NCBI RefSeq assembly: GCF_030687145.1
Contig: NZ_CP117460.1
Span: 2,418,001 to 2,482,000, forward strand
Source: Pseudomonas sp. FP1742
GTDB taxonomy: Bacteria > Pseudomonadota > Gammaproteobacteria > Pseudomonadales > Pseudomonadaceae
DNA: 64,000 bases
Reading direction: 5' to 3'
The notes under the pieces are model-generated. The model was given only the letters and a program-made list of their open reading frames with translations. It did no database searches and was not told the origin of the DNA. The position numbers were made by a program, and so were the translations under genes. Shown here piece by piece: positions 38,061 through 49,100 of the stretch; the first letter of the stretch is position 1; every line of letters begins with the position of its first letter.

Positions 38061-38125
38061 TACCTAAAGCAGACATTAAACCCTTAGCAGTCGATAGCAG
38101 CCGTCCATGGCCGCTATCAATGAAG

Positions 38126-38148
38126 CCCGGACAGAGTCCGGGTTTTTT
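38126..38148 (+). terminator. Intrinsic terminator
   Basis: Perfect stem cccggac / gtccggg with a three-base loop, followed by six T. It ends the puuR transcript. Confidence 0.85.
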
Positions 38149-38323
38149 ATTACTTAAAAAAGAACTTGCCGTTTGGCACTCGGCTTTTTCTCTGTGGACT
38201 ACAGCGCCTTGGTGTTGTGAGCATTTTTCTACACCACATCAGGAAACGTCCTGCGCTCTCGTCGGAAGCGCCCGATTTAGCCATTACAAGTCCTCCCTTA
38301 ACCTCCTCGAATGGATCCATTTC

Positions 38324-38352
38324 TTGACGCCAAAATAGTGGCCATCTAATAT
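38324..38352 (+). promoter_or_regulatory. Near-consensus sigma-70 promoter of cdiBA
   Basis: TTGACG (38324-38329), a 17-bp spacer, and TAATAT (38347-38352), 44 bases before the cdiB start. The -10 box lies inside a 9-bp palindrome (next entry). Confidence 0.75.
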
Positions 38353-38364
38353 CGCGCCACTATT
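38334..38364. promoter_or_regulatory. Palindromic operator candidate over the cdiBA -10 box
   Basis: A perfect inverted repeat aatagtggc (38334-38342) and gccactatt (38356-38364) with a 13-bp centre that contains the -10 hexamer. A dimeric repressor binding here would block RNA polymerase. No other copy was noticed in the window. Confidence 0.55.
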
Positions 38365-38395
38365 GTGCTATCACTCTCCATTCGAGGGATCGAAC

Positions 38396-40102
38396 ATGTA
38401 CCCACCCGCCCTCGCGGCGAGGTTGTGCCTGGCTTTGCTGTGCCTTTCTCCGCTAACTCCTGTTCACGCCGCCCCCACCCCCGGTGAAACCGATCTGATC
38501 CGCGAACGTCAGGATCGCTTGCTCGAAGAGCAGCGTCGGCGTCTCGAGGAGCTCAAGGAACTGCCCGGCAAGGCAGCCAAACCCACTCAACCGACGGCCC
38601 CGGCCGACGCCCGGTGTTTCCCCATCCAGGACATCGAACTCAAAGGCGCCGACAGTCTCTCGGACAGTGAGAAAAATCGCCTGCTCAAGCCATATATCGG
38701 CCAATGCCTGGGCGTCACGCAGCTCAACGAGCTGCTGAAAGTCATCACCGATCTGTACATCGAGAAGGGCTTGGTCACCAGCCGGGCCTACTTGCCGCAG
38801 CAGGATTTGTCCGCTGGGCATCTGAAGGTGCTGGTGGTCGAGGGGCGGCTCGAAGGGTTGAAGGGCGCGCAGGATAGCAAGCTGTCGGACCGCGAATTGG
38901 CGATGGCTTTCCCCGGTAAGAGCGGGGAGCTGGTCAATCTGCGGGAAATCGAGCAGATGGTGGATCAGCTCAACCGTTTGCCGTCGAATCAGGCGCAGAT
39001 GGAGTTGTCGCCGGGCAAGAACGTCGGTGGCAGCGAAGTGCTGGTCAAGAACACGCCGCAGAAGCCGTGGCGTGCCGGGTTGTCCCGCAGTAACGACGGC
39101 CAGCGCAGCACCGGCGAGCAGCAGTGGGGCACGACGTTCGATTGGGACAGCCCGCTGGGCCTGGCCGATCAGTTGATGCTGCGCGGTGGTCACGATGCGA
39201 TGACCGATCACCAGCACACCTCCAACAACGCCATGCTCAATTACAGCCTGCCGTGGGGCTGGTGGAACTTCAGTTACACCTACAGCCAGAGCGAGTACCG
39301 CTCGCAAGCCCAGGCCAACGGTTTCAATTTCAAGCAGACCGGCGACAGCGAAAACCATCAGTTGCGCGCCGAGCGGGTGATCCATCGCGACGCCCTGAGC
39401 AAGACCTCCCTCAGCACCGGCCTCTCGTACCTGCGCACCAACAACTTCATCGAAGACAGCAAGCTCAGGTTGAGCAGCAACCGCATCAGCGAAGCGCAGT
39501 TCGGCATCAACCACGGTCGGCGCATCGGCACGGCCTTCGTCAACCTCGACCTGGGCATGCAGCAAGGCATCGGCGCGTTCGACGCCCAGGGTAACGGTGA
39601 TCCGGGCCCCGGCGAGCCGAACGCCCGTTACCGCAAATACACCGCCACCGCGAGTTATCTGCAGCCGTTCAAGCTGTGGGGCGAGTCCTTCAGTTTCAGC
39701 AGCCTGATGACCGGCCAGCGCAGTGAAGACGTGCTGTTCAGCCCACAGCGCACCAGCCTCGGCGGGCAGTCGTCGATTCGCGGTTACAAGGACCAGTCCT
39801 TGTCCGGCGACAGCGGCGGCTACTGGCGCAACGACCTGCGCTGGAGCCGCCCGATCACTTTGGAATGGCTGCGCCCGGTGTTCGCCGAGTACGGCACCAG
39901 CCTGGGTTACGACCAGGGTGTGATCCGTGGCGACCGCTACAACGGCGATCAGCACGGGCGCATGTCCAGCGACTCGGTGGAGCTGTTCGCCCGGGGTCAG
40001 CATGTGGCCGCCAGCGTGACTTTTGCCCATTCCCTGGAACGCCCTGACGTGCTGACCGAGCGCGAAGCGCCGATCTATTTCCGCGTGGATTTCTTCCTCT
40101 AA
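38396..40102 (+). CDS. cdiB: Two-partner secretion outer-membrane transporter
   Basis: 568 residues from the ATG at 38396 (GAGGG upstream). A Sec signal ending PVHAA is followed by a polar helical linker rich in R, E and Q, a POTRA domain (CFPIQDIELKGADSLSDSE to about residue 155), and a 16-strand-type beta-barrel with the SSIRGYKDQSLSGDSG motif (equivalent to VRGY, about residue 461) and terminal aromatic residue (FRVDFFL). This is the ShlB/FhaC/HecB family that exports the large protein encoded next. Spacing to cdiA is 25 bases, so one operon is expected. Confidence 0.92.
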   Translation: MYPPALAARLCLALLCLSPLTPVHAAPTPGETDLIRERQDRLLEEQRRRLEELKELPGKAAKPTQPTAPADARCFPIQDIELKGADSLSDSEKNRLLKPYIGQCLGVTQLNELLKVITDLYIEKGLVTSRAYLPQQDLSAGHLKVLVVEGRLEGLKGAQDSKLSDRELAMAFPGKSGELVNLREIEQMVDQLNRLPSNQAQMELSPGKNVGGSEVLVKNTPQKPWRAGLSRSNDGQRSTGEQQWGTTFDWDSPLGLADQLMLRGGHDAMTDHQHTSNNAMLNYSLPWGWWNFSYTYSQSEYRSQAQANGFNFKQTGDSENHQLRAERVIHRDALSKTSLSTGLSYLRTNNFIEDSKLRLSSNRISEAQFGINHGRRIGTAFVNLDLGMQQGIGAFDAQGNGDPGPGEPNARYRKYTATASYLQPFKLWGESFSFSSLMTGQRSEDVLFSPQRTSLGGQSSIRGYKDQSLSGDSGGYWRNDLRWSRPITLEWLRPVFAEYGTSLGYDQGVIRGDRYNGDQHGRMSSDSVELFARGQHVAASVTFAHSLERPDVLTEREAPIYFRVDFFL

Positions 40103-40127
40103 ATTTTGTTTTAACGAGATTCCAATC

Positions 40128-43100
40128 ATGGACGTTCGCCAACTGGCCTTTCTGGCCGGCCAGCCCTCTGCTGCCGTAAAAAACCGCGAGCACTTCTGGG
40201 GCATGCCCAAGCGCGGATTGGCGTTTCTGTTGGCCAACGTCATGTTCTGGCAGCCGATGTGGGCCCAGGCCGACGGGATCGTGGTGGCCACGCCCGGCAC
40301 CAGCCTCGGCCAGGCGGGCAATGGCGTGCCGATCGTCCAGATCGCCACGCCCAACGGCACGGGCCTGTCGCATAACCAGTTCCACGATTACAACGTCGGC
40401 ACCCAGGGCGTCATCCTCAACAACGTCGCCAATCAGACCGGCGCCACGCAGTTGGGCGGGATCATTGTCGGCAATCCGAACCTGACCAGCGGGGTCGCGG
40501 CGCAAACCATCCTCAACGAAGTGGTCGGCGGCAGTCCCAGTCAGTTGCGCGGCTACACCGAAGTGGCGGGGCAGTCGGCGCGGGTCATCGTGGCCAACCC
40601 CTACGGCATCAGCTGCAACGGCTGCGGCTTCATCAACACCCCGCGCGTGACGTTGACCACCGGCAAACCGGTACTGGACAACGGACGACTCGATCGCTTC
40701 CAGGTCGATCAGGGCAGCGTCACCATCGACGGCGCCGGGCTGAACGCCAACAACGTCGACCGCTTCGAAATCATCACCCGTAGCGCGAAGATCAACGCCG
40801 AGATCCAGGCGAAGAACCTGACCATCGTTGCCGGTCGCAACGACGTCAACGCCGACAGCCTCAACGCCACTGCCCGTGCCGATGACGGCAGTGCCAAACC
40901 GCAACTGGCGATCGACTCTTCAGCGTTGGGCGGCATGTACGCCGGGGCGATCAAACTGGTGGGCACCGAAGCCGGGGTCGGGGTGAAACTCGACGGCAAC
41001 CTGGCCGCCAGCGGTGGTGATATCCAGCTCGACGCCAACGGCCATCTCAGCCTGGCGCAAACCTCGGCCGCAGGCGCCGTCAATGTCAAAGCCGCCAGTC
41101 TCGATGCGCGTGGCCCGGTCTACGCCGGCACCGCCGTCAACGTGCAAACCCAAGGCAACCTGACCAACCAGCAAACCCTCGCCGCCCGGGACAGCATCGC
41201 GCTGACGGCCGGTGGTGTGCTGACCAACAACGGCATCATCGAAGCCGGGGTCAACGCCGATACCAGCCGCAATGCCAGCGGTGATGTGAACCTGAATGCG
41301 CAGAATTTCACCAACACTGGCAAGAGCGTGGTGGCCAGCCGCAACCTGACGGTCAATACCAGCCAGACCCTGAACAATCAGGGCGGCACGTTGAGCGCCG
41401 GGCAAATCGCCAACATCACCGTCGGGACTTTGGACAACCAGAACAGCGGTCGGGTGCTGAGCAGCGGCAACCTCAACCTCACGGCCAATCAGGTCCTCAA
41501 CAGCAACGGTCTGATCACCAGTACCGGTCATCTCGACGCCACCCTCGGTCACCTGAACAACCGCACTGGCGAGCTCTCGAGCCTGGCCACCGCGACGCTG
41601 CGCATGGCCACGCTGGATAACGTGGCGGGGCTGGTGAACGCCGGTCAGGCCTTGAGCATCACCACCACGGGGGCGGTGAACAACCAGGGCGGCAAACTGA
41701 CCAGCCTCGACAGCCTGAGCCTCAACGCCGGTCAGGTCGATAACAGCAGCAAAGGCCGGATCGCCAGCAACAAGGCCCTGACGGTCAGTGTCAGCAGCCT
41801 CGACCAACACGATGGCGGGCAGCTCACCAGTAACACGTCGCTGACCCTGGACCTGAATCACGGCGAGCTGAATAACCAGAACGGTTTGATCAATGCCCCG
41901 GCACTGGTGCTGAAAAACCTCGCCCAGGTGAACAACCGCAACGGCGAAATATCCAGTGCCCAGGCGTTCACGCTGGCGGCCGACAGCCTCGACAATAGCG
42001 ACGGCAAACTGCTCGGCAATCAGGCCGTGACCCTGCGCGTGCAGCAGGCGCTGACCAACATCAAAGGCTTGATCGCGGCGGCAAGCGTCGATGTACAGGC
42101 CGGTAGCCTGAACAACAACGGTGGCACCCTGACCAGTCGCACCGGCCTCGAACTTCGGGTTACCGGCCAGCTCGACAATCAGGACCAAGGACTGATCAAC
42201 GCCAGCCAAAACCTGAACATTAACGCGGCGAGTTTGAACAACCAGAACGGCGGCTCGTTGCTCGGCAGCGCCATTGCCATCGACTTCAGCGGCGCCATGG
42301 GCGACCTGAACAACGCCAACGGCCTGATCACCACCACCGGTCAACTGAGCATCCGCAACCTGCGGGATTTGAACAACCGTGGCGGTGAACTCTCCAGCAG
42401 CCAAAGCTACACCCTGACGGGCCGTAACCTGGACAACAGCGACGGCAAACTCATCAGTCGTCAGCAACTGGACCTCACCGCCGATGCCACCACTAACCTC
42501 AATGGACTGATTTCCGGCTGGCAGAGTTTGAGCCTTCTGGGCGGCAGCCTCGACAACCGCAATCAGGGCACCTTGTCGAGCCGCGACGGTGACGTGCTGG
42601 TGGACCTCACCGGTGCCGTGCGTAACAGCAACGCCGGCGCTCTGGTCAGTCACGGCACGTTGAAGGTCACGGCGGCCAGCCTCGACAACAGCGACAACGG
42701 CATTCTTTCCAGTGCCGGTGCGCAAACCTTGGTCATTGCCGGAACACTGAATAACGCCCAGGGCGGTTTGATCGACAGCGGCGCCGCTCTGGATATTCAG
42801 GCCCAAACCCTCAGCAACGCCAATGCAACCATCAATGCCCAGCAGGACATCCGCTTCACCGGTACCGATCTGAACAACAGCGCCGGTACCTTCGCGGGCA
42901 AGGGCGCGATCACCCTCGATCTGCTCGGCACCCTGACCAATACCAGCGGCAAACTGGCGAGCAACGGCCCGCTGGTGATTCAGCGCGCGCGGCAGATCGA
43001 CAACCAGGGCGGCCAGCTTGCAAGCCAGGGTTTGCTGAACCTGTTGACCGGTGGCCTCGATAACCGCAATGGCGGCACTGTCGCGGCCAATGATTGGTTG

Positions 43101-46100
43101 ACGCTCACGGCCAATGGCGTCGTACAGAACAGCGCCAACGGTCAGATCTTCAGCAGCAACGCCGGCCTGACGCTCAACGCCGCCAGCCTCGATAACGCCA
43201 AAGGCACCCTGCAAAGCCAGGGCGACCTGACGGTGAAAACCAGCGGCGCCATCGATAACCAGAGCGGACGCATCGTCGCCAAGGACGGCAACCTCGACAT
43301 CACCGCCGCCAGCCTCGACAGTCGTGGCGGTGTGCTCTCCAGCCTGAAAGGCGCCTTCAGCAGCCATATCACTGGTGTACTGCGCAATGGCTATGACCTG
43401 AACAACAATCGTCAGGGCGGGATCATTCAGGCCCAGAGCCTGAACCTCAAGGCACTGGCCGGCCTCGACAACTACGGCGGGCGGATCACCGCGCAAACCG
43501 GTGACGCCATCGTCGACACCGGCACCAACGGCAACTTCGACAACCGCAATGGCGGCCTCTACGCCAAGGGCCGGGTCAGCGTCACCGGCAATAACTTCGA
43601 CAACAGCGGCGACAACGACGGGCAGATCGGCGGGCAACAGATCGACCTGAGCCTGCGCGGCGCATTGAACAATCGCCTGGGCATCATCGAAAGTGAAAGC
43701 ACTCTGAGCATCACCGCCGCCAGCCTCGACAACCAGACCGGCCAACTGCGTGCATTGGGCAACACCGGCAAAACCGCCTTCGCCATTAGCGGCGTATTCG
43801 ACAACCGCAACGGGACCGTTGAAAGCGCCAACAGTGACCTGAGCCTTGGCGCTGGAGGATTGCTCAACGTCGGCGGTAATGTGCTGCACGTCGGTACCGG
43901 TATTTTCGATATCGCCACCGGACAACTGGGCAGCGCTGGCGGCAACTTCGTCACCCGTGGCGGTCTGACTCTCACTGCCGACAGCTGGACCAATAGCAGC
44001 GTGATTCAAGCGGGGCAGTTGAGCGTCAACGTCGGCTCATTTACCCAAACGGCTAGCGGGCAGTTACTGGCGTCCACGGCGTTCAGCGGTACAGGCGGCA
44101 CCTGGCAGAACGATGGGTTGATCGCCAGCGATGGCACCTTCAACCTGAACTTGTCCGGTGCCTATAACGGCACCGGCCGGACCACCAGCCTGGGAGCGTT
44201 GAAACTTGCAGCCAACCAGCTGAACCTCGGCGCAGCGGGCAGCATTGCCGGTGGCGCGCACACCGAGTTCGCTATCAGTGGAGCACTGAGCAGCGCAGGG
44301 CGAATTACCTCGGCGGCTGATTTGCTGATCAACGCGAACAGCATCGTCAACCAGGGCACCCTGGGCGCTGCGCAGAAGGTCGAGCTGAATACTCCGTCTC
44401 TGATGAATAACGGCGGGTTGCTGTTCAGCGGCGCCGATATGAGCCTGGCAGTGACCCGCTTCACCAACCAGGCGGGTGATCTGTACGGCTTGGGTGATGT
44501 GTTGATCAAGGGCCTCAACGGCGCGGCGCAGGCCAGCCAAGTGGCCAACCTGTCTGGTTCGATGGAAAGTGGCGGGACTTTCACCCTCAATGCCGGTGAC
44601 TTTCAGAACCGTACCCTGGGCGATGATGGCACCCAGAACTTTGCGGTAGGGCGCAAGTTGGTGTCTGGCTACATTGCTGTCCACTGCCTGGACTGCGATG
44701 GTCCGCACTTTCAGGTGGACTATGTCGCCCGCGAGTTCTTCGACGCTGGCCAGGATACGGACACTACACCTTCCGCATTGCTGAGCGCAGGCCGAGACCT
44801 GACATTCAACGGTGGCACCTTCCTCAACAGTAAAAGCACGGTAACGGCTGCGGGCAACATCGCCATTCATGCCGACACCCTCAAAAACGTGGGGGCAGTG
44901 GGAGGGGCCGTCGAGCGCACGCGTATTTACGAGACGCCATGGCGCGACAACCATTACATCTACGATTACCTGCCGCAGGTGGTCGCTTACAACCAGCGCA
45001 ACAACCCTATTTTCCCGAACGTCATGTATGTGGACTCCAACGGTGAATTCCGGGTCGGGATACCGGTCGTGGCCAGGGCCTGGGATGGCGATGGCAATGC
45101 TACCGGTGTGGTCAACGTCAAAGACGCGCTTACCGACGCGCTGGTGAGCTACGGTCGTTGGCCGATTACGCAAACAGGGTACGACCCCGACAACATACCC
45201 AACTCGCAATACGACCCGAACAACCTGGTGCAAGTCCCCACCAGCCTTGAACAATACACCCTGATCAGCGACACCGAAGTGGCCATCGACGGCACCTCAG
45301 CCGCCGCTGGCCGCAACGCCGTGATCCAGGCCGGTGGCAAGGTCACCATCACTGCCACCCAAGATCTGCAAAACAGCGTCATCCACGAAGACTACGCCAC
45401 CAACGGTGGTGCCAACAAAGTCGCCAACACCCAGGCCAGCGGCACGGGCAATACCGTCGCGTTGCACCTGAACGCGCAACTCGCCCCCGACCTCGCGCAG
45501 CAGCAAGTCAACCCGCTCACCTTGCCCGGCTTCAGCCTGCCGGTGGGCCAGAACGGCCTGTTCCGTCTGAGTCAGGAAGGCAGCACCAACCCGACCGGCA
45601 CTGGCCCACAAAGCTGGAGCCTCACCGGCGCCACAGTCACCGCGTCCACCAGTGCGCCAGTCACCCTCAACCGCGTGCAAGGCCTGCCAAATAGCGCCGG
45701 CAAATCCCAACCGCACAAATACCTGATCGAAACCAACCCGGTACTCACCGACCTCAAGCAATTCATGAGTTCGGATTACCTGCTGAGCAACCTCGGCTAC
45801 AACCCGGACACCAGCGCCAAACGCCTGGGTGACGGCCTCTACGAACAGCGTCTGATCCAGCAAGCGGTCGTCGCCCGCACCGGCCAGCGCTACATCGACG
45901 GCCAAACCAGCGACGAAGGCCTGTTCAAGTACCTGATGAACAACGCCATCGCCAGCAAGGACGCCCTCAATCTATCGGTGGGTGTCAGCCTGACCTCGCA
46001 ACAAGTCGCGGCCCTGACCCACGACATCGTCTGGCTCGAAGAGCACGAAGTGAACGGCGAAAAAGTGCTGGTGCCGGTGCTCTATCTGGCCCAGGCCGAA

Positions 46101-49100
46101 GGCCGCCTCGGCCCGACCGGTGCGCTGATTGCCGGCAACGACGTGACGCTGATTGCCGGTCAGAACCTGGACAACGTCGGCACGCTGCGCGCCACCCATA
46201 ACCTGTCGGCGACGGCGGGCAAGGACTTGGTCAGCAGCGGTCTGATTCAGGCGGGTAATCGCCTGGATGTGCTGGCGGGTAATGACGTTGTCAACAAGTC
46301 GGGCGGCATTCTTGCGGGTCGCGATGTGAGCGTGACGGCGACCCGAGGTGATGTGCTCAACGAGCGGACCGTCACCGCGATGGACAGCAACACCCGTTTT
46401 GGCAACAAGCACATCGACTACGCCGACAGCGCGGCGCGCATCGAAGCGGCCAACGACCTGAGTGTGTCGGCGGGTCGCGACATTGCCAACGCTGGCGGTG
46501 TGCTGAGCAGTGGCCGTGATATGGCCTTGAGTGCCGGGCGCGACGTGGCCGTGACCTCAGCGGTGGTGGCCACCAACGACACGACCAACAGCCGCATCAG
46601 TACCAGCAGCACCAAGCAGCTGGGCGCGAGTGTGAGTGCCGGGCGGGATTTGGCAGTGGAGGCCGGCCGGGATATCGCGGCGGTCGCCAGCCAGATCGAT
46701 GCCAAGCGCGACATCTCCATGACGGCGACCGACAACCTGACCATCAGCTCGGCAGCGGATGAAGAGCACTCCCTGTCCAAGAGCAAAAAACTCACCAGGC
46801 AGGAAGACCACGTCAGCCAGGTCATGTCGGGTGTCACGGCGGGTGGCAACCTGAAGTTGGATGCCGGTAAGGATCTCGCGGTTATCTCCAGCCGCATTAG
46901 CGCAGGGGATGAGGCGTACCTGGTGGCGGGTGACAACCTCGATATTCTTGCGGCGAAAGACAGCGACTACTCGCTGTATGACATGAAGAAAAAGGGCTCC
47001 TTCGGCGCGAAGAAAACCAAACGCGATGAAGTTACCGATGTGAAATACATCGGCAGTGAAATTACCACCGGGGGCAACCTGACCTTGGTCAGCGGTGGGG
47101 ATCAGCGCTATCAGGTGGCGAAGCTGGAGAGTGGCAAGGACATCACGCTGGACAGTGGTGGAGCGATTGTTTTTGAAGGGGTGAAAGACCTGCATGACGA
47201 GAGCCACACCAAGAGCGATGGCGACGCCTTCTGGACCTCATCGAAAGGCAAGGGCAATACCGACGAGACACTGCGCCAGACCCAGATGATTGCCAAAGGC
47301 AACATCACGATCAAGGCCGTCGAAGGTCTGCGAATCGACCTCAAAGAGGTGAATCAGCAAAGCGTCAGTCAGACCATTGATGCGATGGTCAAAGCAGACC
47401 CGCAACTGGCCTGGCTGAAGCAAGCCGAAGCACGGGGCGATGTGGACTGGAGGCAGGTCAAGGAGATTCATGAGTCGTTCAAGTACAGCAACTCGGGACT
47501 GGGGCCAGCCTCACAGTTGATCATTGCGATTGCGTTGGCTGCCGTCATGGGGCCAATGATGGCCGGCATGAACACGATGATGCAGGCGGTCGCGGTGAGT
47601 GCCGCGACCAAGGCCACTGTCAGCACCATCGACAACCGCGGCAACCTTGGCAAGGTCATCAAAGACGTTACCTCGAAGGACAGTATCAAAGGTTACGTTG
47701 TGGCTGCTGCCACGGCCGGCGTAATGGACGGGCTCAATTACAACCCGGGAAAGATTGGCTTCGATGCCAATAGCCTGAAGATTGTGGCGATCAAGGTGAC
47801 CGCCGACGCGGTGATCAAGACGGCTGTCTACGGCGGAAGCTTCAAGGACAATCTGGCCAGTTCGGCTGTCGGCGTAGCCGCAAGTATCGGTGGCGCTATC
47901 GGCGCGGGGAAAATTGGCGATCTGTCCCTGCCAGAGGGCGGTTTGGCAAAAATCCTGCTGCATGCGGGTTTGGGTGGCTTGCTGGCTGAAGCGATGGGCG
48001 GTGATTTCCGCACCGGAGCACTGGCAGGTGGCGCCAACGAAGTATTGGTCGGATTGCTGGGCGACAAACTTTTACCTTCAAATCTCGTTCCGGGTTCTGC
48101 GGAGTACAACCAGGCTCAGGCCAACATTCTCGCGTTATCGCAAATTGTCGGTGTGCTAGGGGCGGCGGCTTCGGGTGGGGATGTCGGGGTTGGTGCTGCG
48201 GTGGCGGCGAATGCAACGCAATACAACTTCCTGGGCGATCACGCCGAAGCCAAACGTGATCGAGCACGTGAAGAGTTCAAGGAAACAAATCGCATTGGCG
48301 CTGCCAGACAACTGGTGGAACTGGAGGGCGCTGATCAACGAAGCGACAACCTTCTTGCGAAGTATCGACTGGACAAAAGCTCGCTCTCAGCTGCGGAACT
48401 CGCGGAGCTAAATGCGTATGTGCAGGTTTACACATACGATATGGCGCTCAAGTACGGTGAAGATGTAGCTCGTACCCTTGCGAATGCTTTGATCCAGAAT
48501 GGTCCTGATTCCGTTGGCATTTACCCCTATGCCGGGACCACCGAGGCAAAAAACGCCTACGCCGACGCGTTGCGAGCACAGTTGGGAGGCTGGGGCGAGC
48601 AGTTGGCTTGGACCAGACCAAAAAGTGAAAACGAGCTGGTCTATAAAGACGCCCAAGGCTATTTGCAGATTAACAACGAGCAACAGGGCCTTTCGAACCT
48701 CGGTAGTCCGGCGTTGTACGGCCTTACTGGTCCATTGGGGGCTGGCATACGAATCGCGGCAGCGGCCAATGGTGCCCTCCAGGCGGCTTATGGTGCGAAT
48801 CAGGCGTTTAATGGTGATCTCTGGAACGCTGCTGGAAACATAGTGGTGGGGGCTCTGGGCGTAGCCAGCGTCAAGGTTCCGAGCACGCGTTTGCCGAATG
48901 CTTCGGGCATCGGCGAGCTTCCTGTGGTGAATTCGAACACAGGCAATACCCTTGTAAAAGAGGTGGGAGAGGTATTTGATTGGACTGCGATTGGTGCAAA
49001 AGGTATTCAGAAGGTTCCTGGTTTTGGAGAGGTAGATGACTTCTTTGCATCACAGTCGGCTAACCTCAACAAAAAGCTGGGAACAAAAATTGGTGAGGGT

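Noticed and set aside
38453..40360. 635-codon minus-strand frame opposite cdiB
   Set aside because: Shadow of cdiB, whose POTRA and barrel motifs are clear on the plus strand.
40920..44009. 1029-codon open frame on the minus strand inside cdiA
   Set aside because: Antisense shadow of the repetitive FHA region of cdiA; no ribosome site or domain, and periodicity follows the plus-strand repeats.
43142..47344. Several minus-strand frames of 70-400 codons in the second half of cdiA
   Set aside because: All are antisense to the single continuous cdiA frame and show no independent features.
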